A stretch of DNA of 64,000 nucleotides, taken from the NCBI RefSeq assembly GCF_000690905.1, contig NZ_JMCL01000040.1, positions 22,969 to 86,968 of the forward strand, written 5' to 3'. The position numbers and the translations under genes are program-made. Positions 41,582 to 51,400 of this stretch are shown here, piece after piece. The DNA is from Pseudomonas sp. Ant30-3. Its GTDB lineage: Bacteria > Pseudomonadota > Gammaproteobacteria > Pseudomonadales > Pseudomonadaceae. Numbering within the stretch: the stretch's first letter is position 1; each line of letters starts with the position of its first letter. The notes under the pieces were generated by a model, which made no database searches, was not told the DNA's origin, and saw only the letters and a list, made by a program, of their open reading frames with translations.

Positions 41582-42277
41582 ATGAATCGCTTTGTATCTG
41601 TTCTGGCACTGAGTGGGATTACCGCGCTGGCGGGCTGCGTCGCGCCGCCGCCCAAGCCGAATGACCCTTACTACGCCCCGGTGTTGCCGCGCACGCCGCT
41701 GCCGGCTGCCGCCAATAACGGCTCGATCTATCAGGCCGGTTTCGAACAGAACCTGTACAGCGACCGCAAGGCATTCCGGGTCGGTGACATCATCACCATC
41801 ACCCTGAACGAGCGCACGCAGGCGAGCAAGAATGCCAACTCGCAAATCGATAAAAGCAGCGACACCAGTGTCGGCCTCACGTCGTTGTTCGGCTCCAGCC
41901 TCACCACCAATAACCCTATCGGTGGCGGCGACCTGAGCCTGAACGCTGGCTACGGCGCCGACCGCTCCAGCAACGGCGACAGCAAGTCCGGCCAGAGCAA
42001 CAGCCTGACCGGTTCGATCACCGTGACTGTTGCCGATGTATTGCCCAACGGCATCATCGCCGTGCGCGGCGAGAAGTGGCTGACCCTCAACACTGGCGAT
42101 GAGCTGGTGCGGATTGCCGGCCTGGTGCGCGCAGATGACATTGCTACCGACAACACCGTGTCGTCGACCCGCGTCGCCGATGCACGTATCACCTATTCGG
42201 GCACCGGTGCTTTTGCCGATGCGAGTCAGCCAGGCTGGTTCGACCGTTTCTTCCTCAGCCCGCTGTTCCCTTTCTAG
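41582..42277 (+). CDS. flgH: Flagellar L-ring lipoprotein FlgH
   Basis: A 231-residue lipoprotein with signal peptide and lipobox LAGC (Cys near 19), then [20 protein letters not shown] and [15 protein letters not shown], typical FlgH. It forms the ring in the outer membrane. It is followed without a gap by flgI. Confidence 0.96.
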   Translation: MNRFVSVLALSGITALAGCVAPPPKPNDPYYAPVLPRTPLPAAANNGSIYQAGFEQNLYSDRKAFRVGDIITITLNERTQASKNANSQIDKSSDTSVGLTSLFGSSLTTNNPIGGGDLSLNAGYGADRSSNGDSKSGQSNSLTGSITVTVADVLPNGIIAVRGEKWLTLNTGDELVRIAGLVRADDIATDNTVSSTRVADARITYSGTGAFADASQPGWFDRFFLSPLFPF

Positions 42278-43393
42278 GTGGCTACGTTGAATCTTAAACA
42301 CCTGTTGGTGGCCGCTTTGATGATGTCTGCAGCGTTCGGTGCGCAAGCCGAGCGGCTGAAGGACATCGCCAGTATTTCCGGCGTGCGCTCCAACCAATTG
42401 ATCGGTTACGGCCTGGTGGTCGGGCTCAATGGCACTGGTGACCAGACGACGCAGACGCCGTTCACGTTGCAGACGTTCAACAACATGCTCTCGCAGTTCG
42501 GCATCAAAGTGCCGCCGGGCTCGGGCAACGTGCAGTTGAAGAACGTCGCTGCCGTGTCGATCAGTGCCGATTTGCCGGCGTTCGCCAAGCCAGGTCAGCA
42601 GGTCGATATCACCGTCGCTTCGATCGGTAACTCCAAGAGCCTGCGCGGCGGCACCTTGCTGCTGACACCGCTCAAGGGTATCGACGGCAACGTGTACGCG
42701 ATTGCTCAAGGCAACCTGGTCGTCGGCGGTTTTGATGCCGAAGGTCGCGACGGTTCGAAGATCACTGTGAACGTGCCATCGGCCGGTCGCATTCCCGGTG
42801 GTGCTTCGGTAGAACGGGCAGTGCCGAGCGGTTTCAACCAGGGCAACAGCCTGACGCTGAACCTCAACCGCTCCGATTTCACCACCGCCAAACGCATCGT
42901 CGACAAGATCAACGAATTGCTCGGCCCTGGCGTGGCCCAGGCCATCGACGGCGGGTCGATTCGTGTGAGTGCGCCGCTCGATCCGAGTCAGCGTGTCGAC
43001 TACCTGTCGATCCTCGAAAACCTTGAAGTCGACCCGGGTCAGGCGGTAGCGAAAGTCATCATCAACTCGCGCACCGGCACCATCGTGATCGGCCAGAACG
43101 TCAAGGTCTCGCCGGCCGCCGTCACTCACGGCAGCCTGACCGTGACCATCACCGAAGACCCGATCGTCAGCCAGCCCGGGCCTCTGTCCAATGGCCAGAC
43201 GGCCGTGGTGCCACGTTCGCGCGTCAACGCGGAACAGGAAGCCAAGCCGATGTTCAAGTTCGGCCCGGGTACTACCCTCGACGAAATCGTGCGAGCGGTT
43301 AATCAGGTCGGCGCAGCGCCAGGTGACTTGATGGCGATTCTCGAAGCGTTGAAACAGGCCGGTGCGTTGCAAGCCGACCTGATCGTGATCTGA
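42278..43393 (+). CDS. flgI: Flagellar P-ring protein FlgI
   Basis: A 371-residue periplasmic protein. The signal peptide ends near AFGAQA, and the mature protein begins [20 protein letters not shown], the FlgI signature; [14 protein letters not shown] and [13 protein letters not shown] follow. It forms the P ring around the rod in the peptidoglycan layer. The GTG at 42278 immediately follows the flgH stop; a TTG at 42287 has a better-placed AGGTGG and could be the actual start. Confidence 0.95.
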   Translation: MATLNLKHLLVAALMMSAAFGAQAERLKDIASISGVRSNQLIGYGLVVGLNGTGDQTTQTPFTLQTFNNMLSQFGIKVPPGSGNVQLKNVAAVSISADLPAFAKPGQQVDITVASIGNSKSLRGGTLLLTPLKGIDGNVYAIAQGNLVVGGFDAEGRDGSKITVNVPSAGRIPGGASVERAVPSGFNQGNSLTLNLNRSDFTTAKRIVDKINELLGPGVAQAIDGGSIRVSAPLDPSQRVDYLSILENLEVDPGQAVAKVIINSRTGTIVIGQNVKVSPAAVTHGSLTVTITEDPIVSQPGPLSNGQTAVVPRSRVNAEQEAKPMFKFGPGTTLDEIVRAVNQVGAAPGDLMAILEALKQAGALQADLIVI

Positions 43394-43404
43394 GGACGAC
43401 GACC

Positions 43405-44694
43405 ATGGATATGCGCAAGGGTATGGGCGTCAGCGGCAACGATTCGGGTTCCTACTCGGACCTCAATCGCTTGAACCAGCTGAAGGTCGGCGACAAGAAC
43501 AGCGACGGCAATATGCGCAAGGTGGCGCAGGAATTCGAGTCGCTGTTTATTGGCGAGATGCTCAAGTCCATGCGTTCGGCCACCGACACGCTCGGCCAGG
43601 ACAATCCGCTCAATACCGAGGCGGCCAAGCAGTACCAGGAAATGTACGACCAGCAGCTGGCCGTTTCGATGTCCCGCGAAGGCGGCGGCATTGGTCTGGC
43701 AGACGTGCTGATGCGTCAGATGTCGAAGAACAAACCGCTGGCACCGGGCGAAGCGGCAACGCTGTCCGCGGCCAAGCAGGAAGCGGCGAAAGCGGCAGCC
43801 CATACGCCGATCGCTGCCGGCACGGTCGGCACCGATGGCCCGTTGTCGCGCATCAATGGCCAGCGTCCGTTGTGGGCTTCGCGTGCCGTCAATGCACCGC
43901 AAGCGGCGGGCGAGGGCGGCCATCGCAACGACATGGAATTGATCAATCAGCGTCGCCTGGCCTTGCCGCCAAAACTGGCCGATCGCTTGCTCGCCGGTCT
44001 GGTGCCGTCGGCCACGGTGAACGCTGCAAGCGTCAATAAGGCGCCGTTGCCGGAAAGCACCGCAGCCGCCACCGGCACGGGCGCGTTGTACAACGGCGAC
44101 TGGCTGGCGAACGCGCAAGCGGCAGCGAATCCCGGCCTGCAGATTCACGGGCGCGCCATTGCGCAAATTCCGCTGGCGCCGGCAAAGAAAGCGTTCACTT
44201 CCTCGGATGAATTCGTCAACACCATGCTGCCAATGGCCAAGGAAGCGGCCGAGCGCATTGGCGTCGATCCGCGTTATCTGGTGGCCCAGGCTGCGCTGGA
44301 AACCGGTTGGGGCAAATCGGTCATGCGCGCCCAGGATGGCAGCAGCAGCCACAACCTGTTCGGCATCAAGGCCAGCAGCAACTGGAAGGGTGATTCGGCA
44401 CGCGCCATTACCAGCGAATTCAGGAATGGCGCGATGGTCAAGGAGACGGCGCAGTTCCGTTCCTACGACTCTTACAAAGACAGTTTCCATGACCTGGTAA
44501 CGCTGCTGCAAAGCAACGATCGCTATCAAGATGTGCTGAAGTCGGCCGATAACCCAGAACAGTTTGTACGCGAGTTGCAAAAGGCCGGTTACGCAACCGA
44601 CCCGAACTACGCGAACAAGATTTCGCAGATAGCCAAGCAGATGACGAGTTACCAAAACTACGCTGCAGCGGGCGCTTCAACCACGCCTCTATAG
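43405..44694 (+). CDS. flgJ: Flagellar rod cap / peptidoglycan hydrolase FlgJ
   Basis: A 429-residue two-domain protein. The N-terminal rod-capping part is KVAQEFESLFIGEMLKSMRS with YQEMYDQQLAVSMSREGGIG-like sequence near 75-95. A Pro/Ala-rich linker follows, and the C-terminal glucosaminidase domain has AAERIGVDPRYLVAQAALET, GWGKSVMRAQDGSSSHNLFG and FRSYDSYKDSFHDLV. It opens the peptidoglycan for the rod. Eleven bases after flgI. Confidence 0.95.
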   Translation: MDMRKGMGVSGNDSGSYSDLNRLNQLKVGDKNSDGNMRKVAQEFESLFIGEMLKSMRSATDTLGQDNPLNTEAAKQYQEMYDQQLAVSMSREGGGIGLADVLMRQMSKNKPLAPGEAATLSAAKQEAAKAAAHTPIAAGTVGTDGPLSRINGQRPLWASRAVNAPQAAGEGGHRNDMELINQRRLALPPKLADRLLAGLVPSATVNAASVNKAPLPESTAAATGTGALYNGDWLANAQAAANPGLQIHGRAIAQIPLAPAKKAFTSSDEFVNTMLPMAKEAAERIGVDPRYLVAQAALETGWGKSVMRAQDGSSSHNLFGIKASSNWKGDSARAITSEFRNGAMVKETAQFRSYDSYKDSFHDLVTLLQSNDRYQDVLKSADNPEQFVRELQKAGYATDPNYANKISQIAKQMTSYQNYAAAGASTTPL

Positions 44695-44717
44695 GCACTA
44701 GGCATAAGGTCTGAACC

Positions 44718-46778
44718 ATGAGTTTGCTCAATATCGGGATGTCGGGTCTGGCCGCTGGCCAATCCGCATTGATGACCACCGGCAATAACATTGCCAACGT
44801 CGACACCGCCGGGTACTCACGCCAGCAAACAGTGCAAGGCACCAAAGCCTCGCAGCAGTATGGCAACGTCTTCATCGGCAGCGGCACGACCCTGGCCGAT
44901 GTGCGTCGGGTGTACAACAGCTACCTCGATGCGCAGCTGCAGACCACGACTTCGTTGAACAGCGATTCGGCTGCCTACCTGAACCAGGTCACGCCGCTGG
45001 ACAAACTGCTGTCCGACAGCGGCACCGGCCTGAACGGCGCCCTGACCAAATTTTTTGCCTCGGTGCAAAACGTCAACGCCAAACCGGGTGACGACGCGTC
45101 CCGCCAGTTGCTGCTGAGCGACGCGCAGGCCTTGAGCAATCGCTTCAACTCGGTCTCTTCGCAGTTGAACGAGCAGAATGCCAACATCAACGGCAACCTG
45201 ACGAGCATGGCCGATCAGGTCAACAAGCTCGCCACGACCATTGCGCAACTGAACCAGAAGATTTCCGAAGTCTCCGGGGCCGGCGGCACGCCGAACGATC
45301 TGCTCGATGCCCGTAATGAAACCGTGCGCCAGCTGTCGACCTTTACCGGTGCGCAGGTCGTGGAACGTGAAGGCAGCCTCGACATTTACCTGGGCAGCGG
45401 TCAGCCGCTGGTCATGGGCAACACCGTCAACAAACTGGAAACCGTGCCGAGCAAGGACGACCCGGGTCGCCTCGCGTTGCAGCTCAATCGCGGTGCCAGC
45501 AGCGTCGACATCACCTCGATCATGACCGGCGGCGAGATTGGCGGTCTGTTGCGTTATCGCAGCACCGTGCTCGACCCGGCCATGAACGAACTGGGTCGGG
45601 TGGCGCTGGTCGTTGCAGACCAGATGAACACGATCCAGGCCCAGGGCATCGACAAGAACGGTGACTTTGGTTCGACCCTGTTCAGCGGCATCAACAGCGC
45701 CGCACAGATGGCGCAGCGCAGCGTTGCCACCATCGGCAACAGCGTCGGTTCGGGCAATTTCGAGGTCAGCATCGAGGACACCGGCAAGCTGACCCTCAAT
45801 GATTACAAGGTCACGTTTACCAGTGCAACCGACTACACCGTGCAGCGTCTGCCGGGCAACACGGCGGTAGGTTCTTACAGCACCGCGACCACGCCGGCAC
45901 CGGTGATCGACGGGTTCTCCCTGAAGCTGGCCGGCGGTACCGCTGCGGCCGGTGACACGTTCAAGATCACCCCGACGCGCAACGCTGCGTCCACCATCAA
46001 GACCGAGATGACCGACTCCAAGCGTCTGGCCATCGCGGCACCGCTGGGCGCCGCCATTGCGGCCGGCGGCAGCGGCACGTTGTCGATTCCGGCCAGTGGT
46101 CAGCCGACTCTGACCACCAAATTCGACATCGACGACGTGGCCATCACCACTGCGATGCAGACCGGCCTGAAAAACTCCACGCCGACCAAAATCGTTTTTG
46201 GCGATGTCTCCGCTGACGGTACCAGCCAGACTTACCAGTTTCTGGATGCCAAGGGCGGCGTCATCAGCAGCGGCAGCATCAAGCCTGGCCAGAACAACAC
46301 CCTGAGCCTGAATATTCCGCTCAAGGACGCCTCGGGCGCGCCTATGCCGGCGCCACCGGCCGCGCAGTACACCGTAGGCTTCGACATGACCGTTGCCGGC
46401 TCGCCGGGCAAGGGCACCGCGATCAACGTTTCACTGAGCCAGCCGGGCACGCTGGACAACCGCAACGGCACTGCGCTTGCCGGCCTGCAAACCGCGCAGA
46501 CCGTAGACACAGGCTCCGCCAGCAAAGGTATTTCCCTGACCGATGCCTACGGCAAACTGGTCGAAGGTGTCGGTTCCAAAGCGGCGCAAGGCAAGCTCGA
46601 TACGGCCGCGACCGGCGCAATCCTGGCCAACGCCAAGGGTGCACGCGATTCGGTATCGGGTGTCGACCTCGATGAGGAAACCGGCAACCTGGTCAAATAC
46701 CAGCAGTACTACACGGCGTCGTCGCAGATCATCAAAGCCGCGCAAGCCATTTTCAGCACACTGATCAACAGTCTTTAA
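44718..46778 (+). CDS. flgK: Flagellar hook-associated protein FlgK (HAP1)
   Basis: A 686-residue protein starting MSLLNIGMSGLAAGQSALMT with NNIANVDTAGYSRQQTV, and ending VDLDEETGNLVKYQQYYTAS followed by SQIIKAAQAIFSTLINSL, as in FlgK. The centre is a variable Ala/Thr/Gly-rich region with several inserted domains. It links hook and filament together with FlgL. 24 bases after flgJ. Confidence 0.97.
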   Translation: MSLLNIGMSGLAAGQSALMTTGNNIANVDTAGYSRQQTVQGTKASQQYGNVFIGSGTTLADVRRVYNSYLDAQLQTTTSLNSDSAAYLNQVTPLDKLLSDSGTGLNGALTKFFASVQNVNAKPGDDASRQLLLSDAQALSNRFNSVSSQLNEQNANINGNLTSMADQVNKLATTIAQLNQKISEVSGAGGTPNDLLDARNETVRQLSTFTGAQVVEREGSLDIYLGSGQPLVMGNTVNKLETVPSKDDPGRLALQLNRGASSVDITSIMTGGEIGGLLRYRSTVLDPAMNELGRVALVVADQMNTIQAQGIDKNGDFGSTLFSGINSAAQMAQRSVATIGNSVGSGNFEVSIEDTGKLTLNDYKVTFTSATDYTVQRLPGNTAVGSYSTATTPAPVIDGFSLKLAGGTAAAGDTFKITPTRNAASTIKTEMTDSKRLAIAAPLGAAIAAGGSGTLSIPASGQPTLTTKFDIDDVAITTAMQTGLKNSTPTKIVFGDVSADGTSQTYQFLDAKGGVISSGSIKPGQNNTLSLNIPLKDASGAPMPAPPAAQYTVGFDMTVAGSPGKGTAINVSLSQPGTLDNRNGTALAGLQTAQTVDTGSASKGISLTDAYGKLVEGVGSKAAQGKLDTAATGAILANAKGARDSVSGVDLDEETGNLVKYQQYYTASSQIIKAAQAIFSTLINSL

Positions 46779-46791
46779 GGAGTCGTAGTCC

Positions 46792-48360
46792 ATGCGCATT
46801 TCTACCGCCCAGTTTTACGAGTCCACGGCTGCGAACTATCAGAAGAATTTCGCCAACATCGTTAAAAGCAGCGAAGAGGCCAGCAGCCTGGTTCGTGTCA
46901 ACACGGCGGCCGATGATCCGGTCGGCGCTTCGCGGTTGTTGCAGTTGGGGCAGCAGGCTTCGATGCTGGATCAGTACGCGGCCAACACCAGCACCATTAA
47001 AGCAACACTGGGTCAGGCCGAATCGGTTATGACCAGCATCAACAACGTTCTGCAGCGTGCCAAGGAACTGGCGATCGGCGCCAACAACGCCGGCTACACC
47101 GACGCCGACCGTCAGGCCAACGCCTCGGAACTGGGCCAGATCGAAGAGCAGCTGCTGAGCCTGATGAACAGCAAGGACGAAAACGGCAAGTACATCTTTG
47201 CCGGTTCGAAGGGCGACACCGTGCCGTTCACGCGCAACACCGACGGCACCTACACCTACAACGGTGATCAGGCCACTCTGGATCTGCCGGTCGGCGACAG
47301 TATGTCGATGGCTACCAACAGCACCGGTTGGGAAGTGTTCCAGCAGGCAATCAACACCAATCGCAGTCAGGTTACGCAGACCGCGCCGGTTCCGGCTGAC
47401 AGCCGTGCGACCCTGTCTGACGGCCAGGTGACGTCGAACACGGCGTTCAACAGCAAGTTTCGCAGCGGCGAGCCGTACACCGTGGAATTCGTCAGCGGCA
47501 CGCAGCTGAAAATCACCGCCGCGAACGGCGACGACGTGACCAATGAAGCCAGCCAGAATGGCGTGGTCGGCAGCGGCACGAATCAGACCGTGAGTTTTCG
47601 CGGCGTCGATCTGACCCTCAACGTCAACCTGAATGCCGGCGAGAGCGCAGCGCTACTCACTGGTCATAGCTTCACGCTGGGGGCCAAACCGGACACGTTT
47701 AACGCCGCGCGTAGCCCGGGCAACCCGAGTCCTACCCAAGTGACTGGCACCACCGTCACCGACCCGGCCGCTTACAACGCCAGTTTTCCGAGTGGTTCGG
47801 CGGTCCTGAAATTCACCAGTGCCACCGATTTCGACCTCTATGCCGCACCCGTCACCGCCGACAGCAAGCCAGTGTCCAGCGGCACGATGGTAGGCAACGT
47901 CGCGACGGCGTCGGGCGTCAGTTTCACCCTGAATAACACCGTGGCTGATCCGCTGGAAACGGGTGATCAATTCGCCGTGGCGGTCAACACTCACGAAACC
48001 CAGAACATTCTGGACACCGTGAGCCAGTTGAAATCGGCGTTGAATACGCCGACCACCGGTGACCCGGTAGCGACCCAGAAACAGATCGCCGCGATGTCAG
48101 CGGGGATGGCCAACCTGGCTAGCGGGATTGATCAGGTGTCTGCCGGTTTGAGCTCGGTCGGTGGTCGCGGCTCGGCGCTGGATACCCAGAGCGACACCAA
48201 CCAGGCGCTGGTGCTGGCCAATGCCCAAACTCAATCGTCGATCCGCGACTCCGATCCGGCTGAAGTGTTGACCCGGCTGACCTTGCAGCAAACCATGCTG
48301 CAAGCGTCGCAGCTGGCGTTCAGCAAAATTGCCCAGCTGGGCCTGTTCAACAAGGTTTGA
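46792..48360 (+). CDS. flgL: Flagellar hook-associated protein FlgL (HAP3)
   Basis: A 522-residue flagellin-like junction protein. The N terminus MRISTAQFYESTAANYQKNF with NTAADDPVGASRLLQLGQQ, and the C terminus DPAEVLTRLTLQQTMLQASQ then LAFSKIAQLGLFNKV are conserved; the centre is a variable insertion. It is longer than the ~320-residue enterobacterial protein, as usual in Pseudomonas. Followed by the flagellin glycosyltransferase genes. Confidence 0.96.
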   Translation: MRISTAQFYESTAANYQKNFANIVKSSEEASSLVRVNTAADDPVGASRLLQLGQQASMLDQYAANTSTIKATLGQAESVMTSINNVLQRAKELAIGANNAGYTDADRQANASELGQIEEQLLSLMNSKDENGKYIFAGSKGDTVPFTRNTDGTYTYNGDQATLDLPVGDSMSMATNSTGWEVFQQAINTNRSQVTQTAPVPADSRATLSDGQVTSNTAFNSKFRSGEPYTVEFVSGTQLKITAANGDDVTNEASQNGVVGSGTNQTVSFRGVDLTLNVNLNAGESAALLTGHSFTLGAKPDTFNAARSPGNPSPTQVTGTTVTDPAAYNASFPSGSAVLKFTSATDFDLYAAPVTADSKPVSSGTMVGNVATASGVSFTLNNTVADPLETGDQFAVAVNTHETQNILDTVSQLKSALNTPTTGDPVATQKQIAAMSAGMANLASGIDQVSAGLSSVGGRGSALDTQSDTNQALVLANAQTQSSIRDSDPAEVLTRLTLQQTMLQASQLAFSKIAQLGLFNKV

Positions 48361-48369
48361 TCCAGAGCA

Positions 48370-48396
48370 GGGGGCGCATGCCGGCATGCGATCCCC
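48370..48396 (+). terminator. Palindromic hairpin between flgL and fgt1
   Basis: GGGG, then the perfect palindrome CGCATGCCGGCATGCG, then CCCC form a strong hairpin; CTCCTTTTTACGG follows some bases later. It could reduce read-through from flgL into fgt1, so fgt1 may have its own weaker promoter. Confidence 0.5.
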
Positions 48397-48462
48397 GAGC
48401 TACTCCTTTTTACGGTTCAGGGCGTTGCGCTCGCATGAGTTGGCGCCAACCGGTCGAGAGTC

Positions 48463-51400
48463 ATGCGCGTGAAACCAGCTCCTCTTGTCAGCATCGCCAT
48501 CCCCGCTTTCAATCCCCGCTTCTTCGATGTCGCGCTGCAAAGCGCGCTCGACCAGACTTATGAAAATCTCGAGATTGTCGTCTGTGATGATTGCCGTACC
48601 GACGAAATCGAGCGGATCGTCGAGTCGCTGAGCGCGCAGTCGCAGGTGACGATTCGTTATTCGCGCAACCCTGTCCGCCTGGGCTTTCAGCAAAATATTC
48701 TGCGCTGCTTTGACGAGTGCCGGGGCGAGTACGTCAAGTTTCTGTGTGACGACGACCAGTTGGTGGTGAATACCATCAGCCGGCAGGCCGCCATTTTGAG
48801 CGAGCATGCTGAAGTACTTCTGGTGGTGAGCAAGCATCACCTCGTCGATGCCGACAATTACGTATTGCCGGCCCGCATGGAGAACGTCGGGCTTACGCCA
48901 TTTGATGCGCTGTTCAAAGGCGAAGACCTGCTGGCCAGTTTCGAAAAAACCCCGCGTAATATCCTCGGCGGTTTCAGCTGTTCGCTGATGCGTCGGGCAG
49001 ACATCGCCTCGTTGTTACCTGCCTTGACGCAGGCGGGCGGCGGATTCGTCGCGCTGCTCGATTTCGCCTTGTACATCTGCCTCCTGCGCCGCGGTAATCT
49101 GGTACAGCTCAGTGACGTCGGCAGCGTCGTACGTTTGTATCCGGAGCGCTTCAGCAAGCGGCCTGACATGGTTTCTGCCTCCGTCGTCGAGTGGACATGG
49201 CTTGGGCAAATGCTCGCACAGCGCAGCGGCGAAGACGCACCGGCCACTGAATGGGTGCGTTACGTAATGCTGGACGAACTGACTTCGCCAGAAACCCGCG
49301 AGTGGGATGAGCTCAATCTGTATACGGCCATGGCTTCTCGCCAAGGGAATATGCTGGTGCAGGTAGGCACGGACAGTGAAAGTTACGCCGATCTATATGC
49401 GCAATGGATCGAATGTCGACGTTTCACACCGTCACGCAAACACGTGTTGTCCCGGCAAATCGCACGCTGGCCACATCGTCCTGTCATCGTAGCGGTGATC
49501 ATCGATCCCGACGATGATGTCTATGGGCTCGACGTAACCCTCAAGAGCCTTGCGGCCCAGACATACAACTGTGAATCAGTCGTGCTGTTATCGAATGCCA
49601 CCGGCGAATCGGATGATCAGGTGCAGCGACTGCAGTTGCAATCCGACTGGCCGCAGCAGCTCAACGAGTTGCTGCCAGGGCTGCACCATGTCGACTGGTT
49701 CTACCTGTTGCGTGCCGGTGACCGGCTGACCGAATCCGCGTTGCTGGTGCTGGCTGACAGGATTGTCGGAGCGCCAGCCGCGTCCTGCATCTACAGTGAC
49801 GAGGGCGCGCTGGTAGACGACAGGTCAGCCGAGCCAATCTTCAAACCTGATTTCAATCTTGATTTGATGCGGGGCTATCCTTTCGTCGGCCGCACACTGG
49901 CCTTTGAACGTCGATGCTTTATGGAAATGGGTGGCTTCGACTCGACGTTGGGTGAATTGGCGCCTCATGATGTGCTCTGGCGGCTGGTCGAATCTTCCGG
50001 GCCGCAGACCATTGGGCACATCGCTGAAGTCCAGGTCGAGTCTGCCTTCAGTTTCGCTCAATGGTTATCACTACCCGAGGTGGTCGAGAAAAATCCTCGA
50101 CTGGTCTCTGCTCACCTGCAGCGCATTGGTGTTGCCCATCGACTCCTGCCTGGTCCGCTGCTGCAGATGGTCCCGCGCATCGAATACCTGCATGCCGAGC
50201 AACCTCTGGTCTCGATTATCATCAGTGTCAAAAACGAATTGAGCGCGCTTGCGCGTTGCGTCAACAGTCTGATCAGCAATACCGCCTATCCACGTTATGA
50301 AATAGTCATTGTCGACAACGCTAGTGAAGATCCCGAGGTCCGTCACTGGTTGAACGCCATGGCCGAAATAGGTAGCGATACGCTGCGGATATTTTCGTAC
50401 CCCGACGGCGGCAGTGACGCGCACATCATGAATTTTGCCGTGCAACAGGCTCGCGGCGACTATTTGCTTTTCCTGAGTCTTCACTGCATTGCGCATGACG
50501 CCACATGGCTGGGTGAGTTGCTCAATCACGCGCAGCGTCCTGAAGTCGGCATCGTTGGTCCGCGCACCCTTAGCCTGCAAGGCAATGTCATTGACGCTGG
50601 GTTGGTGCTTGGACTCAATGGCCTGGCAGGAAGGGCCTATGTCGATGAACCTGTGACGTCCGGCGGCTACATGCAGCGGTTGCAAATGGTGCAAAACTGG
50701 AGCGCTGTCAGCGGCCACTGTCTGATGGTGCGCAGGGAGGTGCTGGAGAGTGCCGGCGGGTTTGAGGAAGCTATCAATACTCAAGGCATCAATTCTCTCG
50801 AATTGTGCCTGCGTGTTGGCAGCGACGGCTATCTGATCGTCACCACACCGTACTCAAGCATTGTGCTGGCGCCTTCCTCAGAGACTGCGCGCCCAGCGTC
50901 TTGGCAAAAGCGCCTGGAGATCGAACAGGAGGCCTTTTATCAGCGTTGGCTGCCGACCATCGCCAATGACCCGGCTTACAATCGCAACCTCAGTCTGACC
51001 GGCAACACTTTCAGCCTGAGGCCGGGCCCGCGTACCGGCTGGAATCCGCTATGCACGCGCAGTACTCCGTCGATATTGGGGCTGGCGCTGAACAGCTCGG
51101 CGATAGGGCATTACCGCATCAGCCAGCCGCTGTTCGAACTGCAGGCGGCGGGGCGGGTGGTCGGCCGCGTCGCTTACGACATGCCGTCGATCATCGACAT
51201 CGAGCGTCAGTCGCCAGACGTGATCGTCTTGCAAGGGCGCTACAACGCAAACAAGATTGACGACATCGGCCAGGTCAAAAACTTTTCGAATGCAATGCGC
51301 ATCTTCGAGCTGGATGATTACGTCGCAGATATCCCCAGCAAGAATGATCACCGCCGTAATATGCCTGACAATCTGGCGGTGCTGCTGCGCCGAGGTGTGG

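Noticed and set aside
41447..43372. 641-codon open frame on the minus strand across flgG-flgI
   Set aside because: It lies entirely opposite confidently identified flgG, flgH and flgI. Its Arg/His-rich composition is typical of an antisense frame in GC-rich DNA, and it matches no family.
43303..44655. 450-codon minus-strand frame opposite flgJ
   Set aside because: Shadow of flgJ; no ribosome site and no recognisable motif.
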